In this document: positions 24,147-34,512 of the stretch, in pieces
Numbering within the stretch: the first letter of the stretch is position 1
Layout: each line of letters starts with the position of its first letter
From: Glandiceps talaboti
Lineage: Eukaryota > Hemichordata > Enteropneusta > Spengelidae
Assembly (NCBI RefSeq): GCF_964340395.1
Contig: NC_135562.1
Location: 16,201,485-16,265,484, forward strand
DNA: 64,000 nt
Direction of reading: 5' to 3'
The notes under the pieces: model-generated
What the model was told of the DNA's origin: nothing
Database searches by the model: none
Seen by the model: the letters and a program-made list of their open reading frames with translations, nothing else
Position numbers and translations under genes: made by a program

Positions 24147-27100
24147 GTCTGAATTAGTCCGACCTTTAACAAGTATACACAGCAGTTTTATGGTTATAAT
24201 TTTTGTTTGTTTGTTTGTTTGTTTGTTTGTGTGTGTGCATGTATGTATGTATGTATGTATGTATGTATGTATGTATGTATGTATGTATGTATGTATGTGT
24301 GTGTGTGTGTGCAGGCTTGTTTATTTGTTTGTTGTTTGTTTGTTTGTCTGTCTGTATGTGTGTTTATTTGTTTGATTCTCTGTCTATCTGTCTGTCTGTC
24401 TGTCTGTCTGTCTATGTTATGTAATATACACCGTTTACACAAGCCAATTTGACATAAGGACACAGGGTACAGGACCAATGATCAATTTTGTACTCGCGAT
24501 TTTCCGGATTTCTAATATTATTTTCTGTATATTTCAAATAAAGTTTTAAATACTGTTTCCTCGTACTGTTTTTTTTCTATTTCCTACCTGATATCAATGT
24601 CTTATCTGAGTTTATCAGCTTTGCATTAATGAGTAGCTTGCTAGAACAAACTAACTATTTGCCCAAATTAACGCATTATGCCGTGAGTGTAAACATCTAC
24701 TGATCCGACTAAATGGTAATACACGGAAAGGGGTGAAACTCCAAAGGGACGTGTCCAGAGGACATCCGTAAATCACCCTGCCACTTAATTTATTCATGAA
24801 TTCACAAAACAACAGGAAATAAACAAATGGTAAAATCATGCATATTTTATAATCATGTAAAAAGCCGACGTATTAGAAGAAATGCTTGCGAAGACAGTTT
24901 TGACACGATTGAAAACCAAAAACGTCTGTCGCCTGGACAAAACAGTGTGTCGTTCATTAGGATCATGGATGTAGGATATACTAGGATTGACATATATTAT
25001 TAAAAAGTCGACGTTGTCCAAGAAATGCTTGCCCGATAGATATTCACGATTGAAAACCAAAAATGTCTATCGTGAAAAATGTAGCATCGATGATATATTT
25101 AAAAGCCGACGTATTCGAAGAAATACTTGCATGATAGATATTCACGATTGAAAACCAAAAATGTCCCCAAAATGTAACCCGTGCAGCGCAGCACGATCGA
25201 CATTTTCGAAAATAGAACATCGCGTCGTTTGGTACATGATAAGACTTTTGGGTTTTATTAAACAGTGCGAAAACGTCACAAAAATGGGGAAAATGTAGGA
25301 CGAAACTCAAAAATGAAAAAGTATTGACTTCTGTGCAGTGTTTCATGAGTGAATTTTACCCTTTTCTCCTTCCTTATGTCCCAACATTTGCTACGAAGCG
25401 AAGATAGCGATTGACAGAATGCGAGTTTATTCCCAGAGAATCCTGGGTAATTTGTTTACAAGTTAGGCACATGTCGCCAGTAATAAACAACTCAGGGGTC
25501 AAAGGTTTCAACTTCCGACTTCCTGCTTTACGGATGTCATCGGGACATCGTCAGTGTGTTGGCCTGGTTTCGTGTTAGGGCACTTACAGACAAGCTTCAA
25601 TGCTGTAACTTCGTCAATGCTTCCCTTCATTTGTACTTTAGGATTTCTGGTTGTGGAATTACCATTGTACCGTTTGAAAGTTGATTTCTTTGCAAATTTC
25701 TGGACACGTCCCTTTGGAGTTTCACCCCTTTCCGTGTATTACCATTTAGTCGGATCAGTAGATGTTTACACTCACGGCATAATGCGTTAATTTGGGCAAA
25801 TAGTGAGTTTGTTCTAGCAAGCTACTAATTAATGCAAAGCTGATAAATTCAGATAAGACATTGATATCAGGTAGGAAATAGAAAAAAAAAACAGTAAGAG
25901 GAATCAGTATTTAAAACTTTATTTGAAATATACAGAAAATAATATTAGAAATCCGGAAAATCGCGAGTACAAAATTGATCATTGGTCCTGTACCCTGTGA
26001 TAAGGATGAACATTTTGAGCACAGGTATTAACCCTGAGCTTGCATGCGCAGTGTTTAAAATATAAGCACGACGCGCAGAGAGGAGCCTCGCCTTCATTTT
26101 TTCGTCATTTCCGTTTTAATTTTGTAATTTTGAATGAAATAGGTACTCACCTTCTTTTGTTTATATCTAATTGCGACCTTGACTTTGTAGGGTTCAAGGC
26201 CATACATGTCATATGAACGCGCCCACTCTTCCGGATCATGATTGAGAATGATTCCCTGTTCTTCGGAATCTCTGACGTGACCCAATAAGTCAGCAGCGAA
26301 TGACTCGCACTGACTGGCTAGTTCTTCATAGAGGTAGCGAAACTCATAGTCCCGCACACTGAGCGTGCGCAGTTTACTACTCAATTCAAAAGCCGTACTT
26401 ATGGGATCTTCACTTGTTAACGATATATAGGCCTGGCTTGCCAAAGCCCTGTAAACATTTATGGTTCCTAACGAATGTTGCAAAGTGAATTCCTCTGTTT
26501 GAAAACTGTAAAATTCTGGGTCATCAATTCGTGCCCCGTGGTCAAGAAGGATTTTCACAATGTCATAATTGTTGTGGTGCGCAGCCAGGATGATGGGTGT
26601 GACATCTGGATGCAAGTCCCCGTTGAGGGCGCGACAATAAAGCCGATCCTGAAAAATAATAGACGTGGGGCAAAAGTTATTTCATAAAAATAACAGACAA
26701 CGGTTCGTGTGGTGGTTGCACTGGAAACTGACTCTGTTTCGAATTACACGCATCTCGCACTTATCTCACATCAAAATCACGGCGTTGCCATTCACAGATC
26801 GGATACTTATTTTTTTACCGACAATGTTCTGATTAGCTTCTTTTGACTCCATAAAAATGAAAATTATTCCACAATGTTTGTGATCTCATAAATATCAAGA
26901 CCTAGTTCTGCAAGTATATGAACTTGGACGAGGGTGGCGCTTTATGAAATTTAGAAATCAAGCGCTACTACTTGCTCAGCAACACGTATTAATACAATCC
27001 AGAAGTGCTAAACATCGGCAACCTGTATTCTCCAATATCATGACGTTAACAGTAACCCAGAACACCGACTCCTGAAACAACAGCTAAAGCAAGGAATTAG

Positions 27101-30100
27101 ATTGATTGATTGATTGGTTGGTTGGTTGGTTGGTTGGTTGGTTGGTTGGTTGGTTGGTTGGTTGGTTGATTGATTGATTGATTGATTTATTGATGCAAAC
27201 GATGTTAACGGCCAGAACTCATACTGATCTTGGCAGTGAATATCACCTAATTTTGACCCGGATTTTTTTTTATGTCTCAATAGTATTCACAACAAACTGA
27301 CATACTTCGAAGATTTAACCTTCTGAGATTTAGCATGGTTAAACACAGCAGAAGAACGATAAGTCATTCTACAGAATAAAACATGTGAACCTGACGTACA
27401 TGTACGTAAAAAATGTTCGAGCTTTCACGAGTATATGGATTATTAGAACAACGCTCCCTTTGCAACACCTACGCTACAGACATAACGAGTGGAGTGACGT
27501 AAGCAAAAGTCACAATCCGGACCTCTACATCAAGTCAGACTATAATTAACCGATGGCCTGGTCGTGTTACTCAGCTTGAAATCATTACTGATATTTTCCG
27601 TGTTTCAGTAAGAATTACAACCGTGATTAGACTCGGCAGACAAACATGATAGGTTAGGATTGATAAATCTGAACCTAGGATTGTCCCGCTTCCGTCTGCT
27701 AGGAAACCACATACATCATGATTAAAATACTGGCGGATTTTTTTTTCGCTCGATGAATTGTCAGTGGTTTAAAGTACGCAAACCCGTTCAAATTGTGCAA
27801 TGCACACCGAGGAATTCTCTATCACACGCTGCTCGTTTCAATATGGTTGTAAACTTTCACTGTCTTCGGGACACGGTCGTATTTTTATTAATTAAATGAT
27901 GTATACTATACCCCAATTTATCAATTACACGGATCCAACATGTCTCAGTGCTAACAGGCATACACGAATGGATAGAATTTTGTTTATGTTTTACGACGTT
28001 ATATGTGGAAACACCTGCGGGATGAGATGTTTTATAATAAAAATGACAAATTTCCCCATATATAGGAGAAAAAAAGTACTAACAACTCTTGCCTGACCTA
28101 AAATTGAAAAAAAGAAATGGACGCCGAGTTTGGTATTGTTATGTAACATGAACGTTGTCTAATTATTGGTATAATATTTTGACGATTTTCACTTAATTGT
28201 GGTTATCCGATCGAATAATGTCTTTGTAATAAATAATTGACAATTTTTGTAGTGAATATACATTCGGTTACGTGATGAAAAAGTTATCCCATTTGCAGCA
28301 AGTGCACGTTTAATATCGGTACCTTTTTACCAGGACAATAATTCAAATTGTAATATTTAACACCATCTGAGGTTCATCTGAGGAAGAATGCAACTCGGGG
28401 ACCAATTTCCATGAAAAATCAAAGTTTTTTAAAATTCTCTCTCGATATTTGCCTACGACAGATTGGTCCGTGTCGTTCTTATAATAAAGCATTTTGGACT
28501 TTTAGTAGCTTGGTGTAGACAACATTAACAATCTTTTTTTAAAGTTTCCATACACTTGACACTGTGACAGTATTTGTTGGTCATGTTGGCTTCTGATGAT
28601 TACAATTCATTTTCATATTAAATGTGTACATTACACCACTCTATTTTAATGTAGAATGGGGCTGAATTTTGCTTAAAAACAACATTACAGCAAAATGTGA
28701 TTTGAGAGAAAAAAATTTACATAAACCAATAAACTGATTTTGAAATTAGTAATATCATCAACTACGAAAAGAGGGTCACGTGCCACTAGACTAGAAGATC
28801 TCTTGTCTTGAAATTAAAATTCTAGTTGTGTGACATTCTATCTAAGTAAATATTTATTCTTACACACGTAAGTACGTTCTGGAGTAGGGAGCTAAGTATA
28901 TATGAATGCACATTTAATTGGTTCTTACATATCATCCCAAATTGCAAATTATTTCTACTTCGCTGACGTATATGGTTGCTGTAGCAACACGGCTCGGTTT
29001 ATTGTGAACGATCATATTTCCAAACATTCATGGCGTAACACCTTAGCTGGCGATCACTTATACAGCATCGCAAAGTATATTTACTGTATTACCAATCTGT
29101 TGAACGCTTGAAAGGCAACATCTGCTTCCCGTTTATTTCATTTTGTAATGAAAATAAAATAAAGTGCTCTACTTGTGTTTTTCATGTTTTCGATCCTTAA
29201 AAACAATTTGAAAGCAATAATAATATTGCCGGCTGTGTTTACCGTTTATCATTGTACCGGCCGGTGTATATATAGTTCGAATACCATTCATTCTCGAGGT
29301 TGACACAAGCTTTCGAGCTGAAGATCCTTAGTTGTGTATTCTAATTCACAAATACTGAGAATCGCCTTCAGCTACCATATTCACAATATGGCAATTTGGA
29401 GTCTTACAATGGAGTAGGAACAAGAAACAATTATTATTTTTTGAAAAAAAAGTAGCGGCATACTGTTTCAGTTGCATGTGAAAGGGGTTAGTGCCAAAGG
29501 GCTTAACTCCGGTTTTTTTGTTATGTTTCACTTTTAACATTTCTAATTCCGTCGATGTGTGATTTCTGATGATCATAGAAAAGGTCAGTCTCTATTCTGA
29601 AACATAACTAGATTAAAAAACTTGAATTAAAGTTGGCTCACAATCGAAACGGCACAGTGACAAAAAATGGTTGTTTTCCTAAAATGATGTGTTTCTAAAA
29701 GGCCTGATGGCATTTTCCGATAGGTTTCTTTTTCCTCTCTGATCTCATCAAAATTGTTCTCAAGCTGGCTGAAAACAGATAATGCGAAAAGAGTCATAAC
29801 AGCCTATTGGCGAAAATACGCTTTTGGACCTTTTGTAAAACAGTTTTCTTTTTTTTATTTAGTTCCTACGTACTGGTACTAACCCCTGATTTGTTCGGAA
29901 CAAACATAACGTTTTGTACAGATAATGCTTGGTTTATTTTATCGCTGAAAACTAAATTTCACACTTAATTTGCTTCGATGACAAAGTTTACCCAACCCCC
30001 GCAATTCCACTCCAACACGATAACACACTAAATATTTTCGCCTCGTGCACTAAGTCAGCAGATCGGTTTTCTACATATCATTTACTTCCAAAGCCAGTAT

Positions 30101-31553
30101 CAAACACATTTGAAAAGAAATAGTGTTCCCAACTTGTTATTCCTTTTGACTTTTTGAACTGCAGATAACCCCGACTTATGCCGAAACATTTCGACATCAC
30201 AGTTTGCTCTTTATGTCTCAAGTATTTTCTTGTCTTTCAAGATAATTCGTTTCGTAATTCCACATTCTTGAGTATCGAGTTGTCATCTTATTTACCCCGT
30301 ATAGTATCTTGTTACGATGAAGTAGCATTGCGTGATAGGGAGATATTCTTGTGATTTATATTCAGCCCGCTGGTAAGTGACTTGGCGGGACCTAAAGCTA
30401 CATGTGGTCTCGAACTTTACGAGGTTTCCTGTCACATTAGTGTAGTGATTAGTGTGCCTCTACAGTTGGACAAGCCGAATTATGATTAGTCAGGTTTAAA
30501 TACGTGCAGCGTTTGGTGATACAATGCCTTTCACGTTTTACTTTGTTGTTTTGTTGTCGTTCTTGTCTCTCTATGTTGTTGTTTTTGTTATTGTTATTGT
30601 TGCTGTCGTCGTCATCGTCGTCGTCGTCGTCGTTGTGTTTGGTTGCTTTGTTGTTGCTGTGGTTGTTGTTGTTGCTGCTGCTGTATGTGTGTATATACTA
30701 AAGGCATATAATAAATCAAATTATGCAAGTTTTATTATGCATCCTGCATATATTAAATTACTCTTAATATAACATGTTCATCGAATACAGTACTAGTAAT
30801 TGTTTTTGATACAAATTTGCATCATCAGTAAATATTCGTGTACATGTATTGTTGGAAAAAGGGTTCTTGACAGAATGATGACGTCGACCGCAGGTCTAGA
30901 TGAGACCTCTTTACCGGTATGATTTCTAAAAGTTACACTAAGTTCATCTCTTTATATATACTTGTACATGAGATGCAGTTTTGGTGGGGAAGGTTTCGAT
31001 TAAATCCATCTGATTGGATTCTAATCTAAATATATGATTGGTTACTAAGACTAGAAACTTCATTGGTTACGTAATATACATTATTTGGATTCGAGATGAA
31101 TATGCATTAGCTTCGTTCTTGTGCATATCAAAATACTGACTGTGTTTGGTAGTGTACTTTCTTTTCTTGTTCTTTAAAATTTGAAAATGCAGCCATATCA
31201 GTTGCATTCCATCGTTAATTAATGATTCTATTAATAATTGGAGACACTATTTTATTAGAAGAAAAGAAATAAATATTTGGAGTGTAGTGAAGTTTATATT
31301 GCATTCGATTAATATATAGACTCATTAGCAATTCTATACATAATTGGAGACACTATTTCGAAAACAAAAATATACTTGTGCGTGTCCGTACGTTGTAAGG
31401 TTTATATTGGATGTAGATACCCACTCACCGGAATATTCCTTTTCTTGATATTTTCACAAATTAGCAGTACAGCAGTGGTCAATTGGACATCCACTGCACG
31501 TAGTAATGCATCGCCTAGTTCTACATCTCGATCGACTAAAAGTTTGACAACAT
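18170..31553 (-). CDS. TRPC-family cation channel, gene B (nine exons, 5' exon missing)
   Basis: Nine exons join in frame: 31553-31429, 26648-26151, 23935-23563, 23184-23042, 22500-21809, 20671-20491, 20075-19902, 19468-19427, 18706-18170. They give about 920 residues plus stop, and a first exon of about 58 codons would bring this to about 980, within the TRPC range. Order in the partial protein: ankyrin repeats (1-80), linker-helix domain (80-205), pre-S1 and S1 (220-305), S2 and S3 (318-379), an unusual 135-residue insert (380-514), S4-S5 (515-595), pore and S6 (610-665), TRP box QWKYAR and [13 protein letters not shown] (670-700), C-terminal coiled region (743-800) and a low-complexity tail. 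TRPC channels are plasma-membrane, receptor-operated, calcium-permeable channels that act as tetramers; that role is known of the family and inferred here. Motifs resemble TRPC4/5 and insect TRP about equally, so no orthology is claimed. Confidence 0.9.
19427..19468 (-). CDS. TRPC gene B exon 9: 42-bp microexon
   Basis: The acceptor is ttatatcaacag before 19468 and the donor is TATAAG then gtgaga after 19427. The exon is 42 bp, phase 0 on both sides, coding for [14 protein letters not shown]. Its place between the TRP domain and the 'EVV..LVRRY' helix matches the basic linker of TRPC proteins. Being a multiple of three with phase-0 borders, it could be skipped without a frame change. Confidence 0.75.
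19791..19844. mobile_element. hairpin MITE, partial copy
   Basis: On the minus strand this matches one end of the 132-bp element: a variant CCAATATTTTTCGCCGTTCAG end and the GTGACCTAAGGGGCCC interior. The other half is missing. It lies in the intron between TRPC exons 8 and 9. Confidence 0.5.
19902..20075 (-). CDS. TRPC gene B exon 8: TRP box
   Basis: The acceptor is gtgtactcacag before GAAGATGG at 20075 and the donor is AAAGAG then gtatgt after 19902; 174 bp, phase 0 to 0. It encodes [20 protein letters not shown] followed by [17 protein letters not shown]. This is the TRP domain: the canonical EWKFAR box reads QWKYAR here, and the proline motif LPPPFN is intact. A basic segment ([17 protein letters not shown]) follows, as in other family members. 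Confidence 0.93.
20491..20671 (-). CDS. TRPC gene B exon 7: pore helix and S6
   Basis: 181 bp, phase 2 to 0, ending with donor GTAGAG then gtaagg. It encodes the pore signature [12 protein letters not shown], with the LFW and FG residues typical of TRPC pores, and S6 with [20 protein letters not shown], almost the family consensus 'VISLVVLLNMLIAMM.N.Y'. Two AG dinucleotides lie at the acceptor. Use of the CAG at 20679-20680 would break the frame from exon 6; the AAG at 20672-20673 restores it, so the start is set at 20671. Confidence 0.9.
20698..20735 (+). repeat. (AAT)n microsatellite
   Basis: AAT units just upstream (on the gene strand) of the exon 7 acceptor of TRPC gene B. Confidence 0.95.
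21279..21372 (+). repeat. (AAAC)n and (ACAG)n microsatellite
   Basis: AAAC units flank a pure ACAG array inside the intron between TRPC exons 6 and 7. Confidence 0.95.
21384..21505. repeat. AT-only palindromic tract
   Basis: Almost pure A/T with repeated AATATTAAT motifs, able to form cruciforms. A second (AAAC)n array follows at 21579-21650. Confidence 0.8.
21809..22500 (-). CDS. TRPC gene B exon 6: long S3-S4 insert, S4, S5
   Basis: The acceptor is attatgaccag before ACAGTTGG at 22500 and the donor is TTCGGCAC then gtaagt after 21809; 692 bp, phase 0 to 2. The first 135 codons encode sequence with no counterpart in familiar TRPCs: Ser/Thr-rich at both ends, acidic, with a central helical stretch containing [20 protein letters not shown] and heptad-spaced hydrophobics, and sequons NST, NLS, NIT and NSS. 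Without a splice boundary the frame continues into conserved S4 ([20 protein letters not shown]), the linker [12 protein letters not shown] and S5 ([20 protein letters not shown]). The exon ends in the outer pore loop with two cysteines, eight residues apart. Confidence 0.9.
22725..22990 (+). repeat. compound (CTGT)n-(TATG)n-(CTGT)n microsatellite
   Basis: A TATG array flanked on both sides by CTGT arrays, inside the intron between TRPC exons 5 and 6. It accounts for all the Tyr-Val-Cys-Met and Leu-Ser-Val-Cys frames there. Confidence 0.95.
23042..23184 (-). CDS. TRPC gene B exon 5: S2 end and S3
   Basis: The acceptor is tttgcaacag before GTTACACG at 23184; 143 bp, phase 1 to 0. It completes S2 with [17 protein letters not shown], corresponding to the 'W.E....W..G...Y' stretch of TRPCs, then gives S3 ([20 protein letters not shown]). 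The donor is ambiguous. CTCAGG then gtaggt (exon end 23042) joins in frame to the acceptor at 22500. GTAG then gtaaag (exon end 23038) would join in frame to an acceptor 6 bases inside exon 6. The two choices differ only by a couple of residues at the junction. Confidence 0.87.
23563..23935 (-). CDS. TRPC gene B exon 4: pre-S1, S1 and start of S2
   Basis: The acceptor is ttctaattctag before TTCGTG at 23935 and the donor is GGTAATAG then gtgaga after 23563; 373 bp, phase 0 to 1. [19 protein letters not shown] matches the TRPC signature 'FVA.PNCQQ.L...WY'. A pre-S1 hydrophobic segment ([20 protein letters not shown]) is followed by S1 with the strongly conserved [19 protein letters not shown]. 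An acidic extracellular loop (EEDDDP) leads to [14 protein letters not shown], the start of S2. Confidence 0.93.
24102..24412 (+). repeat. (TG)n, (TTTG)n, (TATG)n and (CTGT)n arrays
   Basis: Four simple arrays in succession: TG 24102-24145, TTTG 24201-24230, TATG 24238-24300, then TTTG and CTGT to 24412. They directly precede the inverted-repeat element at 24461. Confidence 0.93.
24461..25999. mobile_element. non-autonomous DNA transposon with 300-bp terminal inverted repeats
   Basis: The left arm 24461-24758 is the near-perfect reverse complement of 25700-25999 (ends CACAGGGTACAGGACCAATG). A 7-bp direct repeat ATAAGGA flanks it exactly (24454-24460 and 26000-26006), as expected for a target-site duplication. 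The interior holds three diverged copies of a 70-80 bp repeat (24857-24936, 25001-25075, 25100-25167; core CACGATTGAAAACCAAAAA). A further inverted match, GACATCCGTAAA (24761-24772 with 25527-25538), suggests that the left arm has lost about 160 bp relative to the right. No transposase frame is present. It lies in the intron between TRPC exons 3 and 4. Long arms suggest a MULE- or foldback-like element, but a 7-bp duplication does not settle the superfamily. Confidence 0.88.
26151..26648 (-). CDS. TRPC gene B exon 3: ankyrin end and linker-helix domain
   Basis: The acceptor is ttatttttcag before GATCGG at 26648 and the donor is AAGAAG then gtgagt after 26151; 498 bp, phase 0 to 0. The exon holds [20 protein letters not shown], closely matching the TRPC motif '[17 protein letters not shown]', then [20 protein letters not shown] and a linker region ending [12 protein letters not shown] just before the membrane domain. 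In characterised TRPC4/5/6 and insect TRP, a His/Cys cluster ('CxCxxC') binding zinc precedes the INxYxALAS motif. Here the equivalent stretch reads [20 protein letters not shown] and has no cysteine, so the site is not conserved. Confidence 0.92.
27101..27186 (+). repeat. (ATTG)n and (GTTG)n microsatellite
   Basis: ATTG units, then GTTG units, then ATTG units again, in the intron between TRPC exons 2 and 3. Confidence 0.95.
27187..30436. other. intron sequence of TRPC gene B, no further exon seen
   Basis: Part of the 4.8-kb intron between exons 2 and 3 (26649-31428). AT-rich, without convincing coding sequence on either strand. Confidence 0.5.
30437..30512 (+). repeat. degenerate tRNA/SINE-like segment
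   Basis: TAGTGTAGTGATTAGTGTGC resembles a tRNA A box, and AGGTTTAAATACG about 50 bases on resembles a mutated B box. Its limits are uncertain. Confidence 0.3.
30583..30690 (+). repeat. (TTG)n/(TCG)n trinucleotide tract
   Basis: Mixed GTT, GTC and GCT triplets giving Leu- and Val-rich open frames that are not genes. Confidence 0.85.
31226..31425 (+). repeat. tandem duplication, about 106 bp
   Basis: Two diverged copies start at 31226 and 31331 (shared TAATTGGAGACACTATTT) and end near GTTTATATTGSAT. The second copy stops at the donor side of TRPC exon 2. Confidence 0.6.
31429..31553 (-). CDS. TRPC gene B exon 2: ankyrin repeats
   Basis: The acceptor is a T-rich tract ending tttcag before 31553, and the donor is ATTCCG then gtgagt after 31429. 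The exon is 125 bp, entered in phase 1 and left in phase 0. It encodes [20 protein letters not shown], the standard TRPC ankyrin segment corresponding to 'ELLL...V.VGDALL.AI', then a second helix pair ending KKRNIP. It needs one extra base (G of an Asp codon) from a preceding exon, so it cannot be the first coding exon. No matching exon was found between 31554 and 64000. Confidence 0.88.
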
Positions 31554-34111
31554 CTGAAATATAAAAATAAATGAAGATAATCATTTTGAAACTGATTTAA
31601 AGTTTCTAAATCTGACAATACATCCTAATTTTCAAGTTGATTCAATAGGTTAGTCTAAATTTGACAATATACCCGAAATTACTAAGTAATAAAGTATAGA
31701 AATTAGATTCACTTGTTCCAAATCTGCTCATAGAAATAAGCGTAGGTTATAACCCTTCATTTGCTCACTATTCTAAAAAATATCTACTTGTTATAGTACT
31801 TGCTTAGTTGAATTGTAAGCCATGGCTCTGTCCGAGGGACGAGTTATCCAATTACTTTGAAATTGAACAGATGTCCTATCTGCACTAATGAATGACAAGC
31901 AAAAACACTGTGATTACCAGGGGGAGACTCTACATGTACGTATCATCAACTTGATACCCTCGGTCTAAATAAATCATTTGAAAAAAAATCTTTTTTGTAA
32001 AATATTTCGATATGATAGCAAGTGGGGACCATGCATCTTGCTCAGATGATTGATGTAAACGCAAGATACCACTTGTTTGGACGGAATAAATAAGTGTATT
32101 AACTACCCTTTCCTTCCTGTCATATTTACTAAGGGACTGTAAGGTGAATTTGTAGGTTGTTAGTAATGCTCACAACGGTTATAATCAGACAAAGTGTGTC
32201 TCATCACTTCCAAAATATGATCCATAGGTATATAATTTGATTGTAAAGTTGCACAGGTTACAAGTGAAACCTTTCGGGCCATGTCATTATAATGTTGTGT
32301 TGTGATATCAGTACGCTTTAGGTGATTAGGAATGCAATATATTGTATCCGTTTTGATTTTAGTGGGATTCGATGATCATAAGCCTGAAGGAGGGTGGCTA
32401 AGTGACTTCAAAGTCTTAAATGGGAGAGGGAGGTTATTATCAACAAAAATATATTGAAAATAATTAATAGATTGACAAGGAGAATACGTATATTGTATAA
32501 GCGCAAGATATATCCTCATGAATATATTGCAAAGCACACTTCCCTCCTGTATGTGTGGCAATATGGCTGCCAATCATTAATGGCAGGTGTGTGCATTCGA
32601 ATTCAACGTTAACCTTGTCTGACGTCAAAGTGAGGTTTACACATTCCCTTTAAGACACGCCTGTCTCGACACCATATTGACACTTCATGTCAATTATGAG
32701 TAACATACATGTGAAGAGAGTATTTTTTTACAATGACTCTAATGGGGCCAAAGTTCACATAGTAGCGCCCTCCATCTGTAATACAATTAAATGCCCCTCA
32801 CTCGAACTTCCTGGTTGTTCTAGACTTAATTCCTCCAGTGTACAACATGGCAGCCGTCCAATATAAATATAAGTAATAACTGGCAGATCTGTAGTTATGC
32901 ACATTCAGACTACACGACCACAAATGTCAGAGTAACAAATTTATGCTTCCGACATTGCGTTTTCAAAAGCAGTATATAAGTAAACATATATACATGAATT
33001 CTCTATTTAAGGGATATGCACAAAGGCCAATATGAAGGTCTACATTTTTACATATGTTCAAATGGTCGTTTTACAACAGTATAAAACAAGCAAGTTCACA
33101 ATACAATATTTAAAGGTGTTGCTCATTTCTACACTGACACTGTTGATTTTGTCAGTGTCTGAAGGTGAAAATGAGAATGTGATTTTGGGGTGACAAGACA
33201 TTTGATAAACTCCTGACCTTGATTTTTCTTAAACGAAGAAGCTGTAATGGGCTGTTATTCGATTGTCATCTTCTTTATTGTTTTAGGAAGACCATTTCAC
33301 ATTATTATTTTAAGTACGTCCACCAAACATATGCTATCTCCTTTTTGTTCTTTTACAGTACCCCACAAAAGATGACACATTGTTAGGGAAGTGTCAGTGA
33401 ACTTTTCATGCGATAAAAAATGTATCTTTTGAATTCGGAACAAACACAACACGCTAAACCGATTACAGACGACTTGGATGAGAAGACAGTAATGGAAACG
33501 AAGGTTGAAAGGCAACCTGCTGACTCAGTTCTCAAGATCTAACCACAGCATGCTGTGAGTGGATTTACACTGAATGACGACATAGTACGTGAGCTCATCT
33601 AACACTTAGTGGGATTCAGTTGTATGCCATTTGACGTGTAAAGGAGTCACTATGGATACCATCAAATGACGATCTGATGACCCCTTATGCTCTCATCACG
33701 TTCCTCGTGTAATCCTTCCCCTTTCTCCTTGCAATGTATAAAGGCGTGAACTCACGCCCCATGAAAGTGATAACACTAATACAGTAAATCACACGATCAC
33801 ACAAGAATGTTTATTTGAAAGGCCATAAAGTCACACTTCTAAACACACTGCAGGGATTGAGTGCCATTAACACCACGTTGAGACATGTCTGGGGGATTTG
33901 TTTACTCCTATCGAAGTGGCGTACCTTTCACTGTAGCACGAAGAATTCGTTCTTTTCATCACAGTAATACCAACTTTTTCTCTGAATGTAGAGCTAGAGA
34001 ATGATAGTGTACTATATGGCGGTAGATGAAGCCCAAGTGTACCAGGCACGAGACATCGAATGTGATTACTTAATTTCACGACTTCTCTCTAAACATGGTT
34101 TGTGATGAAAA
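31554..34111. other. no gene seen
   Basis: Sequence 5' of TRPC exon 2 on the gene strand, so at least partly intron 1. The expected ankyrin first exon was looked for here and not found. Only short unconserved frames occur. Confidence 0.5.
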
Positions 34112-34512
34112 TTAGATCCTGCACATATAGTCTTGAAACATAGACCTTACAAATATAGGGTGAATTAACCATAGACACTACACTTATAGGGATAAACTAT
34201 AGAACTTACTCGTACAGGGTTAAACCATATACCCTACACGTATAGGGTTAAACCATAGAACTTACCCGACGTATAGTCTTACACCCTAGACCTTACACGT
34301 ACAGGGTTAAACCATAGACCCTACACGTGTAGGGTTAAACCATAGAACGTGTACGTATATGGTTAAACCATATAACTTACACGTATAGGGTTAAACCATA
34401 GACTCTACACGTATAGGGTTAAACCATATATCCTATACGTATAGGGTTAACGCACAGACCCTACACGTATAGACTTAACCCACAGACCCTACACGTACAG
34501 GGTTAAACCATT
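34112..34512 (+). repeat. 28-bp palindromic minisatellite, about 14 units
   Basis: About 14 diverged units of AACCATAGACC followed by CTACACGTATAGGGTTA. Each unit contains a near-palindrome, CCCTACACGTATAGGG, so the array can form hairpins. The spacing and divergence are not those of a CRISPR array. Confidence 0.92.

Noticed and set aside
34112-34512. Possible CRISPR-like array
   Set aside because: The units are contiguous, with no unique spacers, and diverge gradually. It is a minisatellite in an animal genome.
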